The notes under the pieces were generated by a model, which ran no database searches, had not been told where the DNA came from, and saw only the letters and a list, made by a program, of their open reading frames with translations. Of a stretch of DNA of 5,093 nucleotides, positions 1 to 5,093 are shown piece by piece (position 1 is the stretch's first letter; each line of letters starts with the position of its first letter). The translations under genes were made by a program, and so were the position numbers. This DNA is from an uncultured Collinsella sp. (GTDB lineage Bacteria; Actinomycetota; Coriobacteriia; Coriobacteriales; Coriobacteriaceae), in NCBI GenBank assembly GCA_900757385.1, contig CAAENO010000127.1, positions 1 to 5,093 on the forward strand. The letters run 5' to 3'.

Positions 1-298
1 CGTCGTAGCCGCTGGAAACGGGGAAGCCGTAACGCTCACAGAAACGAACGATGCTCTCCGTGCGCTCGACGTTGACCTTCTGAAGGCTGCTTGCGAAGAA
101 CTCGTTTTCCAGATGCTCGAATTGCATAACAGTGGGTTTGCCATGCTCGACATAGTATGCGAAACGCTCGCCATCGGTGCTGGTTCCCCACAGCCGGTCA
201 AAGTTGTAGCGCAACCACGGTCTTGCAGCATTGACTTCGAGCTTGATGGGCTGGCGAAGCGACAGGGGCAGGCGTTCATAGTTAACTAATGGACTCAA
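1..298 (-). CDS. Unrecognised protein, 5' part only, runs off left edge
   Basis: Reading leftward from a TTG at 298-296, the minus strand stays open for 99 codons to the window edge, so the C-terminus is missing. The product begins (M/L)SPLVNYERLPLSLRQPIKL and includes ARPWLRYNFDRLWG and ESIVRFCERYGFPVS. The mix of aromatic and charged residues looks like a soluble cytoplasmic protein; no signal peptide or membrane segment is visible. An in-frame TAG at 304-302 leaves only ATT (301-299) or the TTG as early starts. A GGATTGGATTAG stretch just upstream gives a weak purine-rich ribosome binding site. The next in-frame ATG is far inside the protein. It is divergent from the HTH gene at 393 and shares the AT-rich intergenic region with it. 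I do not recognise the family. The F-C-x-x-Y-G-x-P segment faintly recalls uncharacterised proteins of mobile elements, but that is impression only. Confidence 0.55.
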   Translation of the reverse strand, partial: MSPLVNYERLPLSLRQPIKLEVNAARPWLRYNFDRLWGTSTDGERFAYYVEHGKPTVMQFEHLENEFFASSLQKVNVERTESIVRFCERYGFPVSSGYD

Positions 299-318
299 AA
301 TCTAATCCAATCCAACTA

Positions 319-348
319 TTGACTTTTATTTCTCATTCATGGTATCAC
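319..348 (+). promoter_or_regulatory. Candidate sigma70-type promoter of the HTH/replication cluster
   Basis: TTGACT (319-324, five of six matches to the -35 consensus) is followed after 18 bp by TATCAC (343-348, four of six to the -10). It lies in the most AT-rich stretch of the left half, about 45 bp before the first gene of the rightward cluster. No other good -35/-10 pair is visible between the divergent genes. The -10 is weak, which would suit a regulated promoter. Confidence 0.45.
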
Positions 349-350
349 AA

Positions 351-379
351 AATGGATGGAAAAGGAACACCAATCCATT
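351..379. repeat. Inverted repeat in the leader of the HTH gene, possible operator
   Basis: AATGGAT (351-357) and ATCCATT (373-379) form a perfect 7-bp inverted repeat with a 15-bp spacer, just downstream of the candidate -10 and ending 3 bp before the AGGAG ribosome binding site. The related CCAATCCA occurs at 307-314 and again at 370-377, so the same half-site lies on both sides of the promoter. This layout would suit binding by the small HTH protein encoded next (autoregulation). A hairpin affecting translation is the alternative. Function is inferred from position only. Confidence 0.3.
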
Positions 380-381
380 CT

Positions 382-386
382 AGGAG
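382..386 (+). promoter_or_regulatory. Ribosome binding site that decides the HTH gene start
   Basis: AGGAG sits 6 bp before the ATG at 393 but directly abuts the earlier in-frame ATG at 387, leaving no spacer. The spacing favours 393 as the true start. Confidence 0.6.
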
Positions 387-392
387 ATGCTA

Positions 393-608
393 ATGGACTG
401 CTTTGATCATCGAGAGTTTTGTCTCCCTGACGTGTTGCACGTAGTCGATGTTGCAAAATTTCTGGGCCTTCACGAGAAGACGGTCTATTTGTACGTTCGT
501 GAAGGCAAGATTCGCGCTATCCGCTGTGGGCGAAGTTATCGCATTCGCCGTGAGTGGGTCGAGGAGTACATTCGCTCCGCGAGCCCCAAGGACTCCGACG
601 TAGACTAG
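393..608 (+). CDS. Small MerR/excisionase-type helix-turn-helix DNA-binding protein
   Basis: The 71-residue protein is almost entirely one DNA-binding domain of the excisionase/HTH_17 type. Residues 17-40 (VVDVAKFLGLHEKTVYLYVR, then EGKI) form the helix-turn-helix: V-A-x-x-L-G-L, the turn, then T-V-Y-x-Y-V-R-E-G-K-I. A short wing, I-R-A-I-R-C-G-R-S-Y-R-I, and the closing helix REWVEEYI follow (to residue 60). The family covers phage and transposon excisionases and small repressors on integrative elements. An earlier ATG at 387 would add two residues but abuts the ribosome binding site. It is the first gene of a rightward cluster, ending 13 bp before the replication-initiator-like gene, so it probably acts as the element's regulator or excision factor. 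No recombinase is visible in the window, so excisionase versus transcription factor cannot be decided. Confidence 0.85.
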   Translation: MDCFDHREFCLPDVLHVVDVAKFLGLHEKTVYLYVREGKIRAIRCGRSYRIRREWVEEYIRSASPKDSDVD

Positions 609-621
609 CGGGGAGAAGACC

Positions 622-1110
622 ATGAAAGATCTGTTCACGCCTAATTTCGAGGGCGATGCCGATGCGGTTGCTCCAAAGCTCGCCAAGCTCAGGGGAAGTT
701 CTGTAGCGATCTATTTTTGGCTTCATTCACGTGCTTTTGCTTGTGGAAACAAGGTCGGAGTAAGCCAGCGTTGGCTGTCTGAACGTTTGGGTTTATCTGT
801 TCGCACTGTTCAGCGGGCGGTGGACGACCTTGAGAGTGAAGGTCTCATCAAGCACGCACTCATACGAGGAGGAAGCGAATTCAGCATCTGTCGCCTGACA
901 ACCTTGTCAGGTGACAGACCTGCCGCGAGCGTGACGACAAGCCTGTCACCCAGCGAAGGTTTTGACGCGCCAACATTGTCATCTCAAGCATGTCATCCGT
1001 GTCATCCAACAGAAAGGGGAAACATTGAATACACTCTCCACATTGGTGAGCGAGCAGACATCGAAGACCTTGCAGCCATTCTCGACAGAAGGGACCCAGA
1101 AAACCCCTGA
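622..1110 (+). CDS. Winged-helix replication-initiator-like DNA-binding protein
   Basis: This 162-residue protein starts at an ATG preceded by GGGGAGAAG at a normal distance. Residues 28-90 form a winged helix: a first helix (SVAIYFWLHSRA), then V-S-Q-R-W-L-S-E-R-L-G-L-S-V-R-T-V-Q-R-A-V-D-D-L (47-70), E-S-E-G-L-I and a wing ending F-S-I-C-R-L. W-L-S-E-R-L-G-L-S-x-R-T-V-Q-R and L-x-x-E-G-L-I are typical of HTH_36-type domains in plasmid and phage initiators, and also of some regulators. The remainder (92-162) is Ser/Thr/Pro-rich, looks poorly ordered, and overlaps a cluster of TGTCA repeats that may be an origin. The gene overlaps the downstream helicase-loader-like ATPase by about 86 bp. An initiator followed by a DnaC-like ATPase is a standard pairing in phage and element replication modules, so origin binding and helicase recruitment is the likely job. 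A purely transcriptional role is not excluded. Confidence 0.8.
   Translation: MKDLFTPNFEGDADAVAPKLAKLRGSSVAIYFWLHSRAFACGNKVGVSQRWLSERLGLSVRTVQRAVDDLESEGLIKHALIRGGSEFSICRLTTLSGDRPAASVTTSLSPSEGFDAPTLSSQACHPCHPTERGNIEYTLHIGERADIEDLAAILDRRDPENP
889..1007. repeat. Iteron-like TGTCA/TGACA cluster, candidate replication origin
   Basis: TGTCA occurs at 905, 944, 977, 991 and 1000, and its complement TGACA at 896 and 912. That is seven pentamers in about 115 bp, where chance would give well under one. CCTGACAA (894-901) and TTGTCAGG (904-911) form a perfect dyad with a 2-bp centre. GGTGACAG (910-917) pairs with CTGTCACC (943-950). TGTCATCC is repeated in tandem with 9-bp spacing (991-998 and 1000-1007), with a variant, TGTCATCT, at 977-984. 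All lie in the 3' half of the initiator-like gene, downstream of its winged-helix coding region. Initiator binding sites inside the initiator gene are known from phage lambda O. The origin role is inference, and no strong AT-rich unwinding region is seen right beside it. Confidence 0.5.
1013..1020 (+). promoter_or_regulatory. Ribosome binding site supporting a TTG start for the ATPase
   Basis: AAAGGGGA lies 4 bp before a TTG at 1025 that is in frame with the ATPase, inside the upstream gene. There is no ATG in this frame near the beginning. The more upstream TTG at 962 has no comparable purine-rich site, and translation from it would run through the repeat cluster. TTG 1043 and GTG 1046 are alternatives. 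Confidence 0.5.
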
Positions 1111-1876
1111 GACCGAAGAGGCGAGTCTTCTTCAATCCCTGCTCGAGAAAGACGCAGAGCGTTTCGGCAGTCCTAATGTCATGTCAAAGCAGACGCTGGA
1201 TTACTTGCGTGGTGCCGGACTAATGGGGTTGCCCAAGATGAAGCGCCGTCCTCCAGACTCCGGAGCGCTGTTGAGGGACAACGGCTTCTCGGAGCTTGTC
1301 TTGAGCGTCTTGTCGGATGAGAGTTTTGATCCGAGTCGTATCCCCGAGAAAGCGCTCGACTGGCTGTCTTCCTATCAAGGGAAGAAGACTCCCTCTCTTT
1401 GGGTGAGCGGCGGTAGTGGTTCAGGGAAAACGACATTGGCGTGTTGGCTGGCGAGGTCACTAGTAGAACGCTCATTGAAGGACGGCGCAGTGTTGGATGT
1501 TACTTTTGTGCCTGTAGCTGACTTGGTTCGCGATACGTGGATGGGATCGAGCTACTACGGCGAAGAAAACAAGTGGCGTTCTATCCGGCCTCTGACGAAC
1601 TGCGGCCTGCTTGTGCTCGATGATTTGGGCACCTGCGTGAGGCAGGGCAAGGAAGAGTGCGCTGTCGTCAGGGAGGTAGTCGATAAACGCTACACCTCGA
1701 TGTTGCCAACCATCTTTACGACTCAGTTCGGCCTCCGCGAGTACTGCACGATGTTGCGAAATGCGGGGGCCGATGAGCACGACGTGTCTTCCTTGAGAAA
1801 CCGTGTTCTGGCGTCGATGAGCGGCTATATCAGGCAGGAGGCGGCGGCAATTGAGGCGAACCACGTCGCCATCTAA
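1025..1876 (+). CDS. DnaC/IstB-type AAA+ ATPase, probable helicase loader
   Basis: From the TTG at 1025 the product is 283 residues, slightly longer than a typical DnaC (about 245). Residues 1-110 are a variable N-terminal part, the region that contacts the helicase in DnaC. The AAA+ core has Walker A G-G-S-G-S-G-K-T (129-136) after SLWVS, and Walker B L-L-V-L-D-D-L-G (195-202). The family-typical V-V-D-K-R-Y then P-T-I-F-T-T-Q follows, with sensor 1 near 232-234, and a C-terminal S-L-R-N-R-V-L arginine segment near 258-260. These match DnaC and IstB helper ATPases. No IstA-like transposase is adjacent and the upstream neighbour is an initiator-like protein, so a role in loading the host replicative helicase at the element's origin is favoured over transposition. 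The 86-bp overlap with the upstream gene suggests translational coupling. TTG 962 would add 21 residues, but the ribosome binding site favours 1025. Confidence 0.82.
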   Translation: MNTLSTLVSEQTSKTLQPFSTEGTQKTPETEEASLLQSLLEKDAERFGSPNVMSKQTLDYLRGAGLMGLPKMKRRPPDSGALLRDNGFSELVLSVLSDESFDPSRIPEKALDWLSSYQGKKTPSLWVSGGSGSGKTTLACWLARSLVERSLKDGAVLDVTFVPVADLVRDTWMGSSYYGEENKWRSIRPLTNCGLLVLDDLGTCVRQGKEECAVVREVVDKRYTSMLPTIFTTQFGLREYCTMLRNAGADEHDVSSLRNRVLASMSGYIRQEAAAIEANHVAI

Positions 1877-1925
1877 ACCATGAAAGGCTTAGGCGGAAAT
1901 ACGGCCGAGGGCTGAATCGAACTAT

Positions 1926-2066
1926 TTAAACTGCAAAACTATGGAGGTTGCCCATCGCGAGCGTGCCGTCGTCCTGCGACGTCGGCGCCGACGTATCCAC
2001 CAGCACCACCACGAAGCGGACGGGCCGGCGGCTGCGGCGGGCGAGCAGGGACTCGTAGGCATCCAT
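1926..2066 (-). pseudogene. Possible nitroreductase-like remnant, 46 codons
   Basis: The minus strand reads from an ATG at 2066-2064 to a TAA at 1928-1926. The product begins MDAYESLLARRSRRPVRF and ends DDGTLAMGNLHSFAV. M-D-x-Y-E-x-L-L-x-R-R-S resembles the start of nitroreductase-family flavoproteins. R-F-V-V-V and L-A-M-x-N-L resemble two later blocks of the same fold, normally separated by many residues that are missing here. The pattern suggests a gene shrunk by an internal deletion and then truncated. At 46 residues against the usual ~170-200 it cannot be functional. The family call rests on short motifs read by eye, so chance resemblance or an unrelated small protein remains possible. 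The ribosome binding site is weak (GGTAGG). Confidence 0.3.
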
Positions 2067-2151
2067 GGGAGCCTACCCAGGACGGGTCGCGTCGCCGCAT
2101 GGGGAAAGGTGCGGCGGCAACGAGGCGTGAACGTTAACACGCACAAGATAA

Positions 2152-2160
2152 CCCCCCCCC
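2152..2160. repeat. Run of nine C in the surface-gene upstream region
   Basis: Nine consecutive C lie 184 bp before the surface-protein ATG. With the following GC they form an 11-bp sequence (2152-2162) that is the exact reverse complement of 2513-2523, which contains the G9 tract of the surface gene. Homopolymers of this length are prone to slippage. Here it is outside any supported gene, so an effect on transcription or no effect at all are both possible. Confidence 0.75.
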
Positions 2161-2306
2161 GCCGACAGTAATGAATCAATAAACTGTAATCGCCGAGATA
2201 TCGATTTTTCGACGACTCCTAAGAAATGCTTCGGTAGACTAAAGTAAGAGTTCCGCAATCTCGTTTTTTTTGTTGCCTTACGCATCGAGGAATGCAAGAA
2301 TTTACA

Positions 2307-2334
2307 AACTGTAATTAACAGCCGTCTTACAGTT
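2307..2334. promoter_or_regulatory. AACTGTAA dyad overlapping the surface-gene leader, candidate operator/promoter
   Basis: AACTGTAA (2307-2314) and TTACAGTT (2327-2334) form a perfect 8-bp inverted repeat with a 12-bp centre, ending at the GGGGGAG ribosome binding site. A third copy is at 2182-2189, within a 10-bp direct repeat AAACTGTAAT (2181-2190 and 2306-2315). TGTAAT at 2310-2315 matches the -10 consensus in five of six bases, so a repressor bound to the dyad would cover the promoter and start point. No convincing -35 at 17 bp was found. RNA pairing near the ribosome binding site is an alternative. Confidence 0.4.
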
Positions 2335-2344
2335 GGGGGAGAAC

Positions 2345-5093
2345 ATGCGGGCGAAACGAGCTGTTGCGATAGCGCTGACCGGACTCATGCTGTTTGAAGC
2401 ATCGCCGGTGCCCCAGATCTCCCAGGCGCTGACCATCCAGAACGCCGCCGCTGTCCGCCAGCTGATGAGCACCCTCACCGCTTCGACCGCGTATGCCGAT
2501 ACCTCCGAAAACGCGGGGGGGGGACGCTCCAGGTAGACACCGCTGCAAGCACCGAGGCCAGCGGAGCCGATGCCGCGGATTCGTCCGCCGCGACCGGCTC
2601 CGGTGCCTCAGCGGATAGCGTCTCCAACGCCGATGTCACCGCGGATGCCGACGCCCCCGCAACCACGAGCGACGCCGCGACCGCCGATGCCCCCGCTCCC
2701 GCGGACGCCATCACGGCAACCAACCAGCCCACCGCTCAGCCCGCCGCCCAAACCGCCACGGACGCCGCCGTCGAAGACGCCGCCCAGGACCTGGCGCAGC
2801 TCGCCGGCCGCGACTTCCAAGGCCAGGTCACCAAAACCATCAACGGCAAGACCTATATCCTGATTGGCAACGAGCAGCAGCTGCGCGCGATAGGCTCGGG
2901 CAAGAAGGTCACACGTCCGGTCTGGGAGATCACGCAGGAGTACCGGAAGACGGGCTTGATTAAAGGCGGCTGGGTCGATGTCGAGGGCTCCAAAACCGAG
3001 ATTTACGCGGGTGACGCGGACCTTTCCGCGACCTCCAAATTGGACGAGGGCTCGAGCGAGAAATCGGATGAGCTGGGTGTCAGCCTTGCGGGTCACACTC
3101 GCAAACGCTACGTGACCCTTGACGACTATGGCAACGAGGTCAAGGCCGACGGCAACGCGACAAGCTCGACGCTGACCTACGCCGCCGACGCCAACTACAT
3201 AATCTTCCGAAACATCGACGTGGGCTCCGACGCGGCCAGCGGCACCTCATCCAACGCGACCTGGACCCCGCTCATGTTCAGTGGCACCATGCTCGGCGCG
3301 GCGACCACCACCGACGCCGCTAAGACCGCCGGCGCGCTCTGGTCCACCATTAACGCCGACGGCATCTCCACCAACGACACTGCCCAGCGTCCCGTCATCT
3401 CCAATGTAAACGTCACTCAGACTGGCAAGCTCGATGTCTCCAGCCACACGGGCATCGGATTCTTCGGCACCGTTTCGCACAAGCTCAGCGAAACCAATCC
3501 GTTTACCGGGTCCGCTACACCCGCATACGTGAACAACATCAAGCTTCGGGACGTCTCTGTTACTAACGAATCCACCAAGGTCAAGGTCGATCAGACGCTC
3601 ATCAGCTCACTCCTCGGCGTACTCGGCACCGTGGTGGGCGGCCTCGTCAGCACCCTGTTGAAGATTCTTACACTCGGCAAGGTTGACCTCAGTGGCCTTA
3701 TTGAGTCCCTGTTGAACGTTCGCGCCGCCGATCCCTCTTCGCTCGCCACGGGTGCCTTCGCCGGGCGCATCGTGGGTGAGGTCACGGTCGACAAATGCGA
3801 GGTCGAGGGCGCGAGCGTGTCGAGTGCGGCGGACATGACGGGCGGCTTCGCAGGCTACGTTAAGGGAGAGGTCAAGTACGATATCCTCTCCGATGCGCTG
3901 GGCGACATCGTCAAGCTCCTGACAAACATCCTGAACCTCATCCCTGGCCTAGGCCTGGGCGACCTCATCACCCTGCTGCTCAACAACAACATCATCAAGG
4001 CGAGCCAGCTGCTCCCCGTGGCCTACTACAACCCCACGATCTCGAAATCGGGCGTCGTAAACTTCGCCAGCGGCACCGTCCTGGGCTCCGCTGGCAAGAA
4101 CTACGCTGGCGGCTTCGCGGGCGTGCAGGCCGGTACCATCGTCACCGACGCCTATATACAGAGTGACGTCGCCTACACCGTGCGCGCCAAGGCATACGCC
4201 GGCGGCTTTGCGGGCGTCATCCGCGACGACGTGATGGAGGGCGCGCTCTCCGATTTGGGCGTAGACCTGCCAAGCCTCGCGAGGCTTGCCATTCCGCAGA
4301 GCATCGTCGCGACCTCCTCGCTCACTGCGGACGTCACGGTCGAGGGTGGCTCGTATGCCGGCGGCTTTGCGGGCGCCATGGCTGGCAGCCACGCGGTGAA
4401 CGATAGCCTTACGGGTGCGGTCAACGTCACGGCCTCGGGCATTCAGGACGGCACGGCCGACATGCTCGCCTACGCGGGCGGCTTCACTGGTGCGGCGACG
4501 CTCGGCTGGGCGATGGACCTCGGCGCGGGTGACTACAAGAACACGAATCTGCTGAATGGTGTGGGCGGCCTGCTGAAGGGCCTGCTCGGCTCGGAGGATC
4601 AGAGCAAGGCATCGACCCTGCTTTCCCTTGCGGGCCTGAATGAGTCCGAGATCCTCGGCGCGCAGATGGCCGGCACCTTCATGGTGTCCTCGGCCAATGA
4701 CTATGCCGGCGGCATGGTGGGGCGCGGCACAGGCCCGGTCATCGCGAGCTCCGATACGGCGCACGTGGGCGGCCTCGCGTTCTACAAGCAGGGCAAGCTC
4801 GACGCCACTGCGGTCGCCAGCCGTACCACCTCGCTCACCGGTCTTGACTCCGTCACGGCCAAGGGCGGCTACGCCGGCGGCATCGCGGGCATGCTTGTCC
4901 CCGGTGCCGTGGCGGCGCTGCTGAACGACACCCTCGGCTTGGGTGCGATTGGCCAGAAGCTCGGCGACGGCCAGTTCAAGATGTTCGAGGTCTCGAACGT
5001 GACGGTTGCGGGCGCCACGGACGGTGCGACCGTCTCCGTGGACGGGTGCTACGCTGGCGGCGCCATCGGCTGCGCGACTGGCGGCGACGTGGA
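2345..5093 (+). CDS. Large GLUG-repeat surface protein, frame broken at a G9 tract, 3' end beyond window
   Basis: The ATG at 2345 follows GGGGGAG. An in-frame TTG at 2333 is less likely because it overlaps that site. The first 63 codons encode a long export signal: basic MRAKR, hydrophobic AVAIALTGLMLFEA, and a probable cleavage site after T-A-Y-A (before DTSEN). This frame ends at TAG 2534-2536. From 2524 a different frame (-1 relative to the start) stays open to the window edge, about 856 codons. It encodes an Ala/Asp/Thr/Ser linker (2524-2800), a segment with I-N-G-K-T-Y-I-L-I-G-N-E-Q-Q-L-R-A-I (about 2839-2892), then repeated Y-A-G-G-F-A-G motifs from about 3840 on. Such proteins are large secreted or wall-attached adhesin-like proteins; any C-terminal anchor lies outside. 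The break coincides exactly with nine G (2515-2523); ten or seven G would fuse both frames. A phase-variable gene in the OFF state is the best reading; a sequencing error, translational frameshifting or a pseudogene are the alternatives. Confidence 0.8.
2515..2523 (+). repeat. G9 homopolymer, candidate phase-variation switch
   Basis: Nine consecutive G follow directly after the signal-peptide coding region of the surface protein. Frame counting shows that +1 G or -2 G restores one continuous reading frame (A-G-G-G-T-L-Q-V or A-G-G-T-L-Q-V at the junction), while the present length stops translation five codons later. The tract would add only glycines at a flexible junction, so length changes switch expression without harming the protein. 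This is the usual layout of slipped-strand phase variation. Confidence 0.75.
3751..5070 (+). repeat. GLUG-like Y-A-G-G-F-A-G repeat array in the surface protein
   Basis: Read in the body frame, GGFAG-type motifs occur at 3751 (TGAFAGRIVG), 3841 (GGFAGYV), 4102, 4195 and 4354 (YAGGFAG), 4471 (YAGGFTG), 4702 (YAGGMVG), 4870 (YAGGIAG) and 5050 (YAGGAIG). Spacing is irregular, about 90-230 bp, with divergent sequence between. GLUG motifs of this form are found in secreted bacterial proteins thought to form repetitive beta-structures. Leu/Ile-rich inserts separate several repeats (for example 3598-3720, 3883-3990, 4549-4640). The array continues beyond the right edge. Confidence 0.7.

Larger units (their letters stand above)
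1877..2344. other. Intergenic region: possible gene remnant, C9 tract, surface-gene promoter region
   Basis: No intact gene is supported across these 468 bp. The first ~50 bp hold only an 11-codon ATG frame and no clear terminator. From 1926 to 2066 the minus strand carries a possible nitroreductase fragment. From 2067 to 2151 I see nothing definite. A run of nine C occupies 2152-2160. From about 2165 the DNA becomes AT-rich, with three AACTGTAA motifs and eight T at 2264-2271, as expected for the promoter region of the surface protein at 2345. Composition changes here from the mixed-GC replication module to GC-rich DNA, so an end of the mobile element could fall near 1877-1930. No attachment-site repeat can be shown from one end alone. 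Confidence 0.6.

Noticed and set aside
889..1007. CRISPR array
   Set aside because: Repeat units are only 5-9 bp, occur in both orientations, and have irregular short spacing inside a coding region.
991..1010. C-H-P-C-H-P in the initiator tail as a zinc-binding motif
   Set aside because: The spacing fits no known zinc finger, and the residues follow from the 9-bp tandem DNA repeat TGTCATCC(G/A), which is better explained as a DNA site.
1025..1876. IstB of an IS21-family insertion sequence
   Set aside because: No IstA transposase frame or terminal inverted repeats are present, and the upstream neighbour is a winged-helix initiator-like gene, so a DnaC-type role fits better.
1910..1925. tRNA-like T-loop: GAATCGAAC, reverse complement GTTCGATTC, as a possible tRNA attachment-site remnant
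   Set aside because: The flanking bases do not form a T stem, and there is no acceptor stem or anticodon arm.
1941..2171. 76-codon plus-strand frame rich in Arg and His
   Set aside because: Composition (R-R-R-R-R-R, H-Q-H-H-H) is typical of a GC-rich antisense shadow, and it runs through the C9 tract. No recognisable domain or good ribosome binding site.
2250..2271. T8 run after GAG...CTC as an intrinsic terminator
   Set aside because: The stem would be only 3 bp. The T run lies in the promoter region of the surface gene and follows no supported gene.
3949..4764. 271-codon minus-strand frame opposite the surface gene
   Set aside because: Arg/Ala/His-rich shadow of the GC-biased surface-protein frame. 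It has no domain pattern, and the plus frame shows clear repeated protein motifs.

Overview
The window looks like DNA from a high-GC host-associated bacterium. The best guess is a gut, oral or rumen member of the Coriobacteriia (Olsenella/Collinsella type). This rests on the Ala/Gly/Asp-rich codon use of the right half and on the style of the large GLUG-repeat surface protein; it is an inference, not a database match. Base composition splits the window: about 1-1900 is visibly less GC-rich, with an AT-rich stretch at 300-380, while 1930-5093 is strongly GC-rich apart from one AT-rich promoter region (about 2165-2335).

Left part (1-1876). The 5' end of an unrecognised gene runs leftward off the window. 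Divergent from it is a compact three-gene rightward cluster: a small MerR/excisionase-type HTH protein (393-608), a winged-helix replication-initiator-like protein (622-1110), and a DnaC/IstB-type AAA+ ATPase (1025-1876) whose start lies inside the preceding gene. Together they read as the control and replication module of an integrative element, plasmid-like element or prophage: a small regulator, an origin binder and a helicase loader. The second half of the initiator gene holds a dense cluster of TGTCA/TGACA motifs, including a perfect dyad and a 9-bp tandem repeat. It may be the element's replication origin, placed inside the initiator gene as in phage lambda O.

Middle part (1877-2344). 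No intact gene is visible. It contains a possible minus-strand remnant of a nitroreductase-like gene (1926-2066), a run of nine C (2152-2160), and the AT-rich upstream region of the surface-protein gene with three copies of AACTGTAA, two of them forming a perfect dyad just before the ribosome binding site.

Right part (2345-5093). This is the first ~2.7 kb of a very large secreted surface protein with repeated Y-A-G-G-F-A-G (GLUG-like) motifs, running off the right edge. The signal peptide and the body are in different frames, and the break falls on a run of nine G (2515-2523) just after the predicted signal-peptide cleavage site. Ten or seven G would join the frames. This is the classic layout of a phase-variable ON/OFF switch, here read in the OFF state, unless the tract length is a sequencing error. 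It is the most interesting signal in the window.
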